A DNA stretch of 64,000 nucleotides, taken from NCBI GenBank assembly GCA_019424135.1, contig JAHYZZ010000001.1, forward strand, positions 1 through 64,000. The letters run 5' to 3'. The DNA is from Lachnospiraceae bacterium. GTDB taxonomy: Bacteria > Bacillota > Clostridia > Lachnospirales > Lachnospiraceae. A program made the position numbers and the translations under genes. Positions 34,454 through 42,726 of the stretch are shown here, piece by piece; position 1 is the stretch's first letter, and each line of letters begins with the position of its first letter. A model generated the notes under the pieces. That model searched no databases. It saw nothing but the letters and a program-made list of their open reading frames with translations, and was not told the origin of the DNA.

Positions 34454-35608
34454 TTAGCTGATATATCCAGCCTTTTTCAGCTCTTCCTCTGCCTTTGCAA
34501 GATTGGCATCGGATACACGGATGATTGGTCCGGTACAGCCCATTCCACTCTCCGCATAGATATTAATCTTCCACAGCACTTTTACTGCATCATCCAGATC
34601 CATAACCTCAATTCCAGGAATCTGCGCAGTGACGATTTCTTTCGGAGGTTCTTTGACCTCTTCTTCTGCTGCTGCCGGCTTGGATGCCGCCTTTACAGAA
34701 TCCAGAATCTGCTGGTAACCTGCCTTTTTCGCTGCTTCAAACTCTTTCTTTGCAACCTCAAAGACTTTTCCTTTCACCAGCTGTGCTGCATAACGGATCG
34801 CATTGGCGATCACCGGTGCGCCGGATGCTCTGGATACGATCATCACCAGTTGCTCATAGCCTTCTCCAATTCCAGGGCCATAGCCATAGCCGGTCGCCTC
34901 AAAGCTTCCGCCTGTATTAGCAGAAGACAACATCTTCACCAGGATATTTCCAGTCAGGGAATCTGTCACCATGATATCCGGGGATGCCTGAAGTACGTCA
35001 TTTCCTCTCATGACGCATCCACCGTCCGCACGGCTGGACTCTGCAAAGCTGATATCATACCCCTGATCCTTTAACTGCTTCAATGCCTTCTCTGTCTGAC
35101 GGGCACCATCTACATTTAGAATTCCAACAGTCGGATTTTCCTTGCCGCAGGCCTTCGCAGCAATAATTCCATATACTGCATTTTTGATCATACCTTCGAT
35201 ACGATCTGTACTGGAGGTTCCTGTAGTGTTGGCAATATACATCTCTTTCCCATATGCAGGTGTCACACAACGTCCAACTGTGGACACTCCGATCGGGAAC
35301 GGAAAGTGCATGGTTACCGCCGCATCCACCTCTTTATTCTTCAGCATTTCCTCCATCTTATCATGGCCTTCTTCATCATTGGCCACTTTGACGGTCGTCA
35401 CACCTTCTGCCTCCAAGGTACCGATATAGTATACATCGATCCCGTCTTTTGCAGCTTCAATAGCTGCAGCCATGGAATTTTCTTCTCCATGCTCGCTTCC
35501 CATTCCGGTCAGCGCAATCTTCGGTCTCTTTCCAAAGCTTCCTGTCTCTAACCCTTCTGCCATCTCCATAAATGTGGTGGCAATCATTTTCTCAACACTA
35601 TTTGCCAT
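34454..35608 (-). CDS. grdD: Glycine reductase complex component C, subunit alpha
   Basis: GrdD and GrdC form component C, which converts the selenoprotein-A-bound carboxymethyl intermediate into acetyl phosphate. The 384-residue protein matches GrdD throughout, with a phosphate-acyltransferase-like (PlsX/Pta) fold; IALTGMGSEHGEEN, TVGRCVTPAYGKEM and the C-terminal AESGMGCTGPII are recognisable. I chose the ATG eight bases after AAGGGG rather than the GTG three codons earlier. It is the last gene of the operon, 12 bases after grdC. Confidence 0.93.
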   Translation of the reverse strand: MANSVEKMIATTFMEMAEGLETGSFGKRPKIALTGMGSEHGEENSMAAAIEAAKDGIDVYYIGTLEAEGVTTVKVANDEEGHDKMEEMLKNKEVDAAVTMHFPFPIGVSTVGRCVTPAYGKEMYIANTTGTSSTDRIEGMIKNAVYGIIAAKACGKENPTVGILNVDGARQTEKALKQLKDQGYDISFAESSRADGGCVMRGNDVLQASPDIMVTDSLTGNILVKMLSSANTGGSFEATGYGYGPGIGEGYEQLVMIVSRASGAPVIANAIRYAAQLVKGKVFEVAKKEFEAAKKAGYQQILDSVKAASKPAAAEEEVKEPPKEIVTAQIPGIEVMDLDDAVKVLWKINIYAESGMGCTGPIIRVSDANLAKAEEELKKAGYIS

Positions 35609-35620
35609 ATTCACCACCCC

Positions 35621-37159
35621 TTACTCTGCCATCAGGGTTGCAGCAAAATCTTTCATCGCTTTCGCAATGAGTCCCTTTACTTCTTCTTCTGATACTCCGG
35701 CTGCTGCTTCTTCCTCTGCAGCTGTATTTCCATGAATCACAAAGGATACGCCGTCGAACAGGTTGGTCATACGTCCAAGGAACAGACTTCCCTTTCCAAT
35801 GATCATTGCATTCTTGATCTTGCCTTCTTTGATATCCTCACATGCAAAACCTACATAAGGAACTCCGGACGGAATATGTCCCTGAGTCGGAGCCCATCCT
35901 GTCAGGCCGTGTTCTTTCGTAAAGTTTGCCAGCTCTTTTCTGTCAAGCTCGCCGCGTTTTACAGCCAGGGCTGCAATCATCTTATAGTTGGCAAGCGGTA
36001 CGTCTCCTGCTCCTGCCGGTTTTGTGATGTCCGGATTCTGCATCTCTGGTGAATATTTATCAATGTCTGTCAGCTTCATTCCGACTTTATCAAGCGGGTC
36101 TGCGACCAGGCTGCCGATAACGTTCTGTGGCGCAGAACCAGTTCCCACACTGTGGCGTCCCAACATGTTCAGGTCAATCTCCGGGCTTACTCCATCATTT
36201 TCAGAAATGATCACACAGAATCCGCCCAGGCAGTCTTCCAGAATCGGAAGGCCTTTCTTCACATGGTCTTTTCCGTTCATACCAAGCTTAGCGGTACATC
36301 CACCGGCAGTAACTGCAACTGTCTTGTATGCTCCGGATTTTACCAGTGCTGCTGCTTCAATCAATGCGTGGGTCGGAGCTGCACAGAATCCTCTTGCATC
36401 AGACCCGCTGGCGCTTACAAGACCTGCGACTTCAGCCGCTGCTTTTGCAAAGTTTCCGCCGCCTCTCTGGTTCATGTCGCCGCAGGCTTCCTCTGCACAG
36501 TCGATAACATACTCTACTTCAGCTTTATCAATACCCGCGTTACGCACGCCGTAAAGAAGAGCCAGTACACTGGATGCCTTGCTCATCAGGTTCTCATGCA
36601 TGACATGGGAAGACAGGTTCACATCGATATCGTGAGCCGGCTTTACGCATCCTACCAGCTTATCATTAAAATACAGAGGCTCTGCATGGTCATCCTTGAT
36701 CAGCGCTTCGATCTCGGACAGCTCATATCCATCTTCGATTCTTTCTACGATATCATCAGAAATGATCGGGTTCTTTGCAAACTGTTCTTTATACTGAGCT
36801 ACGAACTCTTTGTCCAGCTTGACAACCTCAAACATATCGCTGGCCTGTACCAGGAACAGGAACTCTTCCTCCGGCATGATCTCGCCGTATTTTCCGTAGC
36901 GCTGAGCGCCTTCCATTTTTTTGTCATACCATGGGAATTCCACCTCAGCAAGCTGATCCGGGTGTGCATTTCCGATATAGGTCTGGTTCGGCCAATAAGA
37001 AACCACATCCTCATAGGAGCGAAGGTGCTGCGGTAATTCTTTTAAATATTCAGAATCCGGGTTTACGATTCTTTCGGTTGTCTGGGTCGTTCCATTGTAT
37101 AAAACCATATCTGGAGTATGTACTAATACATAGCTTGCTCCTTTAATTACACTGTTCAT
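35621..37159 (-). CDS. grdC: Glycine reductase complex component C, subunit beta
   Basis: GrdC carries the thiolase-like (FabH/KAS III-type) part of component C and holds the acetyl group as a cysteine thioester before phosphorolysis. The 512-residue length is the family norm. The active cysteine is probably in DARGFCAAPTHALIE. The ATG after AAAGGTGG is the start; a TTG seven codons upstream is unlikely. A hairpin terminator lies between grdA and grdC, so this gene may be expressed at a lower level than grdA. Confidence 0.93.
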   Translation of the reverse strand: MNSVIKGASYVLVHTPDMVLYNGTTQTTERIVNPDSEYLKELPQHLRSYEDVVSYWPNQTYIGNAHPDQLAEVEFPWYDKKMEGAQRYGKYGEIMPEEEFLFLVQASDMFEVVKLDKEFVAQYKEQFAKNPIISDDIVERIEDGYELSEIEALIKDDHAEPLYFNDKLVGCVKPAHDIDVNLSSHVMHENLMSKASSVLALLYGVRNAGIDKAEVEYVIDCAEEACGDMNQRGGGNFAKAAAEVAGLVSASGSDARGFCAAPTHALIEAAALVKSGAYKTVAVTAGGCTAKLGMNGKDHVKKGLPILEDCLGGFCVIISENDGVSPEIDLNMLGRHSVGTGSAPQNVIGSLVADPLDKVGMKLTDIDKYSPEMQNPDITKPAGAGDVPLANYKMIAALAVKRGELDRKELANFTKEHGLTGWAPTQGHIPSGVPYVGFACEDIKEGKIKNAMIIGKGSLFLGRMTNLFDGVSFVIHGNTAAEEEAAAGVSEEEVKGLIAKAMKDFAATLMAE

Positions 37160-37223
37160 TGGTTTTCCACCTTTCTTCAATTCATAAATAATAAACTGAC
37201 CCGCAGTCTATGCTTTATTTATC

Positions 37224-37268
37224 TAAAAAAGGACAGCCCATTTCTGGGAACATACTTAGGGCTGCCCC
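37224..37268 (-). terminator. Intercistronic terminator between grdA and grdC
   Basis: On minus, GGGCAGCCC pairs with GGGCTGTCC around a loop of about 19 bases and is followed by TTTTTT. In mid-operon it should act as a partial terminator, favouring grdA transcript. Confidence 0.75.
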
Positions 37269-37288
37269 TCTCATAAAACTCTACAGGA

Positions 37289-37313
37289 GGCGTAAGGCCA
37301 AAAGTCTTACGCC
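37289..37313 (-). promoter_or_regulatory. Hairpin directly after grdA
   Basis: GGCGTAAG and CTTACGCC form a perfect eight-base stem with a nine-base loop 14 bases after the grdA stop. It lacks a T run, so it looks like a 3' stabiliser or processing site ahead of the terminator. Confidence 0.5.
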
Positions 37314-37326
37314 CTATAACAACTGA

Positions 37327-37788
37327 TTAAAGCTGCTCTCTAATTGCGTTCATCTCAGAACAGATGTCGTCAATGTCAAGAACCATCTCCATCATGCCTA
37401 CCTGCTCGTCATAAACTTCCGGATCAAATTCTTCTTTGATCTCTGGCTCACAAACGTGATATACCGTGAGTCCAAGCTGGACCCCTGTCAATGGACCTGC
37501 GAATGTAGGATCGCCAAGTGTTACAGTCTCAGCTGCAAGTCCTGCAGCTTCGCCCTCTGCAGCACCAAGAACTACTACTAAGTTCTCTGCGCCGTACTCC
37601 TCAGCGAATTCTTTTACTCTCTTCTGGTTTTCCAGATCCATTGCGCCTGCGCTCGTTCAGACGAAACATTCCGTGGACGAGAATACAACTTCAGCACCTG
37701 CAGTCTTTACACATTCTGCAATAGCCGGTCCCGGTACTCCGTCACGATCTCCGATAATTATTGCTTTTTTGCCTTCTAAAATAGCCAT
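37327..37788 (-). CDS. grdA: Glycine reductase selenoprotein A (contains selenocysteine)
   Basis: GrdA is the small carrier selenoprotein: its selenocysteine takes the carboxymethyl group from component B and passes it to component C. The gene has an in-frame TGA at 37657-37659, codon 44, inside CFVUTSAGAMD, exactly where GrdA has selenocysteine. Reading through gives a 153-residue protein of normal size. Both the N-terminal AIIIGDRDGVPGPAIAECV and the downstream part match the family. AAAGGAG precedes ATG. A SECIS hairpin is expected right after the TGA; short GC stems are present but I cannot define it surely. It needs SelA, SelB, SelC and SelD from elsewhere. Confidence 0.96.
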
Positions 37789-37859
37789 AATTATGCGACT
37801 CTCCTTTCTTGTAGTTTAACAAGTTGTTATTTATGATTCAGAAAACATCCGCTCTGGTC

Positions 37860-38177
37860 TTAGATGTATTTCTTAATCATCGCTTCAATGCTTTCCTCGG
37901 TACAGTCATCCTTTACCAGCTCTTCTACTTTTTCTCCATCCTTGTAGATTGCCATAACCGGAAGCCCGAGAACCTTCTGTGCGATTGCCAGACGGCGTGC
38001 CTTTGTGGTGTTCAGGGACGTGAATTTCAACTTATCGCCATACTTGTCCGCAAACTCATGTACCTTCGGCATCAGAGCCTGGCATGGTACACATCCGTCG
38101 CCGTAGAAATCTACAAATACATATCCGTCTGCTTTTAATACTTCTTCTTCAAATGTGTTCTTATCTACATCTAACAT
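37860..38177 (-). CDS. trxA: Thioredoxin of the glycine reductase operon
   Basis: This 105-residue thioredoxin reduces selenoprotein A after each cycle. The active site reads GCVPC in FYGDGCVPCQALMPK, with glycine in place of the usual tryptophan, a variant I associate with grd-linked thioredoxins. The cis-proline is in VLGLPVMAIY. The ATG after AAGGAGGAG is the start; an open frame 13 codons upstream enters the trxB gap. It lies between trxB and grdA. Confidence 0.93.
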   Translation of the reverse strand: MLDVDKNTFEEEVLKADGYVFVDFYGDGCVPCQALMPKVHEFADKYGDKLKFTSLNTTKARRLAIAQKVLGLPVMAIYKDGEKVEELVKDDCTEESIEAMIKKYI

Positions 38178-38219
38178 GGAAATCTCCTCCTTAATCTTTC
38201 TTTTCCATTTTACCAATTT

Positions 38220-39164
38220 TTAGAAATAGTCTGACATGCTTCTTTCTACCTGTACGGCTGCGATCGCTCCGTCTGCTGCAGCGGTCACTACCTGGCGCAG
38301 GCTCTTTACACGTACGTCTCCAGCTGCATATACGCCCGGAATGTTGGTGTGCATGTCCTCATCCGTCTTGATGTATCCTCTCTCATCCATATCGATGATG
38401 CCTTCAAACGGCTTGGTATTCGGGATCGTTCCAATAAAGCCAAAGACTCCGAACATACCGTCCTCTTCGTCCGCTTCTACTGTGGTGATTTCGCCGGTCT
38501 TTACATTCTTTACCTTCATCCACTGCAGGATATCGTCTCCGCCGACTTCCTCAACCACTGTATCCCACATAAAGTGAAGTTTCGGATTCTTGAAAGCTTT
38601 CTCCTGAATAGACTTTGCTGCACGCAGCTCATTTCTTCTGTGGATGATCGTAACCTTTCTTGCAAATTTGGTCAGGTACATCGCCTCTTCTACCGCGGAA
38701 TCTCCACCGCCGACTACATAGACTTCAAAGTCCTCAAAGAAGTTGGCATCGCAGGTTGCGCAGTAGGAAACGCCTTTGCCCATGAACTCTTCTTCACCTT
38801 TACATCCGATCGGTCTAGCGTGGGCGCCTGTGGCAACGATCACGTTCTTTGCCTGATACTCTGCTTTTTCGCTCTTCAGGATCTTCACGTCGCCATTAAG
38901 CTCTACTTCCTTAATGGTATCAGATACACGCTCTGCGCCGAACTTTGCTGCCTGCTCTGTCATCCTCGCGATCAGGGACGGTCCGGATTCACCTTCCACG
39001 ATCTGTCCTGGATAGTTCTCAATCTCATCTGTGATCGCGATCTGTCCGCCGTCCTGCCCTTTTTCAATGATCAGGACTGAAAGACGGCTTCTTCCTGCAT
39101 ACAGGCCTGCCGCTAATCCGGCAGGGCCTGCACCCAGGACGATAACATCATAAATCTTGCTCAT
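38220..39164 (-). CDS. trxB: Thioredoxin reductase
   Basis: TrxB transfers electrons from NADPH through FAD to thioredoxin. The 314-residue protein has the FAD motif LGAGPAGLAAGLYAGRS, the redox pair CATC, the NAD(P) motif VVGGGDSAVEEA and the C-terminal GVYAAGDVR. Together with the adjacent trxA it supplies reducing power to glycine reductase. The gene lies 42 bases before trxA and follows grdB. The order grdX-E-B-trxB-trxA-grdA-C-D differs from the clostridial grdX-trxB-trxA-first order as I recall it. Confidence 0.94.
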   Translation of the reverse strand: MSKIYDVIVLGAGPAGLAAGLYAGRSRLSVLIIEKGQDGGQIAITDEIENYPGQIVEGESGPSLIARMTEQAAKFGAERVSDTIKEVELNGDVKILKSEKAEYQAKNVIVATGAHARPIGCKGEEEFMGKGVSYCATCDANFFEDFEVYVVGGGDSAVEEAMYLTKFARKVTIIHRRNELRAAKSIQEKAFKNPKLHFMWDTVVEEVGGDDILQWMKVKNVKTGEITTVEADEEDGMFGVFGFIGTIPNTKPFEGIIDMDERGYIKTDEDMHTNIPGVYAAGDVRVKSLRQVVTAAADGAIAAVQVERSMSDYF

Positions 39165-39233
39165 GTCTGTCTCGTCTCCTTTGATTGATTATTAATTTTC
39201 TGGCATTTGCCAAGCGCGCTTATTAAGTATATT

Positions 39234-40544
39234 TTACTCAAAAATCGTCTGTCCGTCAACCTCTGTAGTCAAAGCTTTCAAAGCTTTTTCGACGATCTGG
39301 CGGCGAAGCTTTTTCTCTTCATCCTTATCCAGTGCCGGATTACCAAGCGGGTGAGGAATTGCGATAGCCGGAACGATTCTGTTAGCTCCAACTGTCATGG
39401 AAATCGGAGTTACTGTACAGATATGTACAACCGGAATGCCAGCTCTCTCGATCTCTTTTACCATCGTTGCACCGCAACGAGTACAGGTACCTCAGGTAGA
39501 GGTAAGGATCACAGCGTCAACTCCGTCAGCTTTCAGTTTCTGAGAGAATTCATCAGCAAATGCTTTTGCAGATGCAACAGCTGTTCCGTTACCTGTTGTG
39601 GTGTAGAACAGATGATGAAGTTCACCGATCACACCTTCTTTTTCCATGTCGCGAAGTACATCTACAGGAAGGACACGGTCTGCATCTTCGTTTGCATATA
39701 CCGGATCATATCCACCGTGCGCAGTCTCGTAAGTATCTTCTGTCAGATCCATAACGCCTGTAATGTCATACTCTCCATAGTGAGAGGCACTGGAGCTTTC
39801 GATGTGGTCCGGATTTCCCTTCGGAACAATACCACCGGATGTAACCAGGGCAATCTTTGCGTGCGCCAGGTCTTTGACTGCCGGATTCGGATCTACTCTG
39901 TCGAAATCAGGCATCGGAAATTCTGTTGTAAACGGCTTGTCTGCTAACTTCTTGAGAAGCATATCAACCGCTCTCTTGGATCCTCTCTCTTTTTCAAAGA
40001 AGTTTACACGTACGCCGTTGGGCATATATCCTTCTTCGCAGGATGCACCGATTTTCTCGCCCTTTGCAAGTTTCAGGGCAAGCGGAGCCATCTTCTTTAC
40101 AGCATCTCTCATGCCTGCTGCACTGTTCTTTGTTGAAATCATATATACCTGATTCTTGAACATATCAGCACCAGGGTTCTCTACGTACATACCAGTCAGA
40201 GACGGAATTCCAAGCTCTTCCTGTACTGCTGCTGCAATTGTTCCACAGGCAACCCCATAACGGCCCGCATTGAACGCCGGTCCAGCGATAAATACATCTG
40301 GAGCCTGCTCCTTTACCATTTCCAGAATCTCTGCTTTTGCTTTTTCTAGATTTTCATTGAAATAAGAGTCTCCACAGATGATTGTTGCAATAATCTCTGC
40401 GTCGTCTTTAAAATTCTGCGTCAGCGCCATACCCGGTCCGACAACCTCGCCCACACGAAGCTCTACCGGATAATCCGCTTTTTCTTCTCCACCAATCTGT
40501 GCAAAGAACTGATTGATGTAATGAACTACTTTAATTTTAGCCAT
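39234..40544 (-). CDS. grdB: Glycine reductase component B gamma subunit (contains selenocysteine)
   Basis: GrdB is the substrate-specific selenoprotein that, with processed GrdE, binds glycine as a Schiff base and hands a carboxymethyl group to GrdA. An in-frame TGA at 39492-39494 (codon 351) sits in TSTUGTCTRCGATM, matching the UxxCxxC selenocysteine site of the family. Read-through gives 436 residues, the normal size; without it the gene splits into a 350-codon and a 77-codon piece. The start is the ATG after GGGAGGAG. Glycine rather than sarcosine or betaine specificity is inferred from pairing with grdE. Confidence 0.95.
39465..39479 (-). promoter_or_regulatory. Candidate SECIS hairpin of grdB
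   Basis: CGTTGC-GGT-GCAACG, a perfect six-base stem, begins 12 bases after the TGA. Bacterial SECIS elements lie at this distance inside the coding region and often carry G-U in the loop. Confidence 0.6.
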
Positions 40545-40563
40545 GATTCTTTCTCCTCCCTTC

Positions 40564-41844
40564 CTATCTTGCACTCAGTCTGTTGAATCCGGTCTCGTTT
40601 GTCGCACCTGTCAGTACCTGAAGTTCTACTTCAAGAGATCCGTCTTCACGGAGCGTCTCCTCACTTGCACCTGCGATCTTTGTTACATAATCCAGAGTTC
40701 CAATGACCTTGTCAAGTTTCGGCAGGATGATAACCTGGTTTGCATTACCGCCGGTTACAACAGCGTCTGCGGCCGGGTCAGAGTCAGCCAGTGACTGAGA
40801 TTTTCCATCGCGACCTGCATATTCGTCTGTGATAATAACCGTCTTCACACCTTCTGCCTCAATCTTTTTGCAATTCATAATCAAATCTGTGTCCGGGTTA
40901 CCAAATCCTTCCTGGGAAACGATGACACCGTCCAGATCTAACATCTTGCAGAGTTTTGCTGTCCAGTCAGAAGAGCGCATCTTATCAGCCAGGTATACAT
41001 TTTCATTCGTGATAATGTGGCAGACAAAATTGAAAGTTTTTCCGTGCTGTTCGAACATATCGTGTACAACCGGATTGTTCTCATGTACATAAGTAGGATT
41101 CTTATCACATGCGGATACACAGTTACCGGAAACAATTGCTCCATCCATAACTTCCGTCGGGCTTAAGATTGTTGGAACAATCTTCTTTGCATCAACGCCG
41201 TATACGTAAGTGTCATGCAAAAGTCCCTGGCTCTGAAGCATCTGTACATAAGCAACTCTTGGCAGATCCGGATATTTTTCGATTCCTTCTTTGATGCCGC
41301 AGGTTTCATAAACCTTTGTCTCATCCGGTGTCAGATTACGTGCCAATTCACCAAGATAAGCAGCAACTCTGAATCCTGCAAACCTAACAGCCTTCTCATA
41401 ATCGTGCTGCTTGATATCGTCTACCGGCTCACATACCATAACCAGATTTAATGTCTTGGAGAATGGTGTGTAATCTGCTCCAGGACCTGTCATATCGATA
41501 ATACCTTCCTGGAATCCCACAATCTTACCAGCCGTCACAACAGCCATTCCCTTTAATGCATAGGTTTTCCCCTCTCCTACAGTGTCAACTTTTGCAATCA
41601 CGCCCGGGAAGATTCCCCCTCTTCCTTCTACTTTTACTCTTGGCTCAATAACATCTTTTACCGGTGTGATTCTCACAGACTCTCCTGGTTTTGCAATGTC
41701 AAATGATACACTCTTGATTTTCTCATCTTCCAGAGCCACTGCCTTTACAGCTTCCTCGGATACATAAAGGACTCCGTCTTCGATCTTAGATTCAGAAGAA
41801 AACTGAATGTCCTTGATGTAAATGTGTCCCATCTCTAATCTCAC
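40564..41844 (-). CDS. grdE: Glycine reductase component B proprotein
   Basis: GrdE is made as a proprotein and cleaves itself before a cysteine that becomes a pyruvoyl group, giving the alpha and beta subunits of component B. The cleavage site is visible as GNCVSACDKN with C242. Total 426 residues, as in known members. I place the start at a GTG (RLEMGHIYIKDIQF follows) eight bases after AAGGAGGG; a longer frame upstream has no ribosome site. It is directly upstream of grdB (19 bases). Confidence 0.94.
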   Translation of the reverse strand: MRLEMGHIYIKDIQFSSESKIEDGVLYVSEEAVKAVALEDEKIKSVSFDIAKPGESVRITPVKDVIEPRVKVEGRGGIFPGVIAKVDTVGEGKTYALKGMAVVTAGKIVGFQEGIIDMTGPGADYTPFSKTLNLVMVCEPVDDIKQHDYEKAVRFAGFRVAAYLGELARNLTPDETKVYETCGIKEGIEKYPDLPRVAYVQMLQSQGLLHDTYVYGVDAKKIVPTILSPTEVMDGAIVSGNCVSACDKNPTYVHENNPVVHDMFEQHGKTFNFVCHIITNENVYLADKMRSSDWTAKLCKMLDLDGVIVSQEGFGNPDTDLIMNCKKIEAEGVKTVIITDEYAGRDGKSQSLADSDPAADAVVTGGNANQVIILPKLDKVIGTLDYVTKIAGASEETLREDGSLEVELQVLTGATNETGFNRLSAR

Positions 41845-41913
41845 TTTTGATTCCCTCCTTAAAATTTGTTTATATTGTCTAAGCTTCAATGCTTTTACAA
41901 CCTAAATTTCCCA

Positions 41914-42306
41914 TCACGCCCAGACATCCGCAGAAGACATTCCGCTTTCCAAAAGGGTCCAGTCGATAAGCTGAAAATCTTCATAGACTTCTGACCGAAA
42001 CTGATCCCCTCTGAAATGGAACTTGCCGCAGGCCTGGATTGCGTTTTCTATTAGTCTTAATGATGCCGGATCCATCCGTCCTCTTGTGCCTGAAAGCAGC
42101 ATAGACTTATACGGTGTTTCATTGGGCTTTACACTTCCTGACAGAGGATGTGTAAGAAGCTGATAACCTTGATGGATCTTGTCTCTTGCCAGTTTTAGGA
42201 TCTCTTCATAAGAAACTTCACAAAAGATCACATCGTGCGAATTTTTCAGTTTTTTATAAACCAAAGGGTTGTTCGTAATCACTATATAACCGTTCTGCGC
42301 TGACAT
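41914..42306 (-). CDS. grdX: GrdX protein
   Basis: GrdX is a small cytoplasmic protein of unknown role found at the start of glycine and betaine reductase operons. The 130-residue product contains the family-typical YIVITNNPLVY near the N-terminus and HPLSGSVKPNETPYKSML. It is the first gene after the glycine riboswitch, with AAAGGAG about 15 bases before the ATG. I cannot assign a reaction; the conserved position suggests a regulatory or maturation role. Confidence 0.88.
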   Translation of the reverse strand: MSAQNGYIVITNNPLVYKKLKNSHDVIFCEVSYEEILKLARDKIHQGYQLLTHPLSGSVKPNETPYKSMLLSGTRGRMDPASLRLIENAIQACGKFHFRGDQFRSEVYEDFQLIDWTLLESGMSSADVWA

Positions 42307-42364
42307 CAGGTTGTTCTCTCTCCTTTTTTATCCGCCTTAATTTTAACAAGATCTGAAAGTATAT

Positions 42365-42410
42365 AAAAAAGGGCGTCTTATCACACAACCGTGCGCGTAA
42401 GTCCGCCCTT
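42365..42410 (-). terminator. Riboswitch-linked terminator ahead of grdX
   Basis: Nested pairings AAGGGCG/CGCCCTT, CTTA/TAAG and CAC/GTG form a bulged stem followed by TTTTTT on minus, between aptamer and grdX. It is the likely expression platform. Confidence 0.75.
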
Positions 42411-42460
42411 CCTGTCTTTTGTCTGCCATACTCAAAAAAGCTTTCTCATACAGCACAAGA

Positions 42461-42556
42461 TTCAGAATGTGGTCCGTCTCTCCGTCCTTTTGCCTGAAAG
42501 TTTCACCCCGCAACGAGTTTGCCTCTTCGGCGGCCTCTTAAAAGACTCTCTCTGAA
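42461..42556 (-). ncRNA. Glycine riboswitch aptamer (single)
   Basis: On minus the sequence has the gcvT-type core: GAGAGAGTC, GCCGCCGAAGAGGCAA, ACTTTCAGGCAAAAGGAC and GGAGAGAC, closed by a P1 stem TTCAGA/TCTGAA. Only one aptamer is visible; the AT-rich leader before it and the 50 bases after it show no second copy. It lies upstream of the glycine reductase genes, so glycine probably switches their expression on by preventing the terminator. Confidence 0.92.
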
Positions 42557-42632
42557 AAAACATCATCCCACTATAAAATTTTTAATACTGATTATCGATA
42601 AAATATATGTATATAACCTTTTATCTGTTTTT

Positions 42633-42661
42633 ATAATAACTGATTGTTAAATCATTTTCAA
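42633..42661 (-). promoter_or_regulatory. Promoter of the glycine reductase operon
   Basis: TTGAAA (42656-42661) and TATTAT (42633-42638) have a 17-base spacer. The transcript would start near 42626, about 70 bases before the aptamer, and run into the riboswitch. Confidence 0.7.
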
Positions 42662-42693
42662 CCGCAAAAAATTAATCAAATTATTTTAGCTGT

Positions 42694-42726
42694 TTTGCAC
42701 AATTTTTTTTATTTTTTTTGTGCAAA
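42694..42726. repeat. Inverted repeat at the symporter stop codon
   Basis: TTTGCACAA and TTGTGCAAA are perfect nine-base arms around a 15-base T-rich core. The repeat spans the symporter stop and lies just upstream of the grd promoter. It has no T run after the stem on minus, so it may be an operator or weak terminator. Confidence 0.5.

Noticed and set aside
36152..37036. Plus-strand open frame of about 294 codons opposite grdC
   Set aside because: It is antisense to a clear gene, low in typical protein composition and has no ribosome site; the same holds for plus frames at 3198-3968, 10181-10975 and 38349-39080.
37327..37788. grdA as a pseudogene or as a 104-residue protein starting at an internal ATG
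   Set aside because: The apparent stop is a TGA exactly at the selenocysteine site, the upstream 43 codons match GrdA and have a ribosome site, and the length with read-through is normal.
39234..40544. Two separate genes for GrdB
   Set aside because: The pieces are in one frame, split by a single TGA at the family selenocysteine position, and the second piece has no ribosome site of its own.
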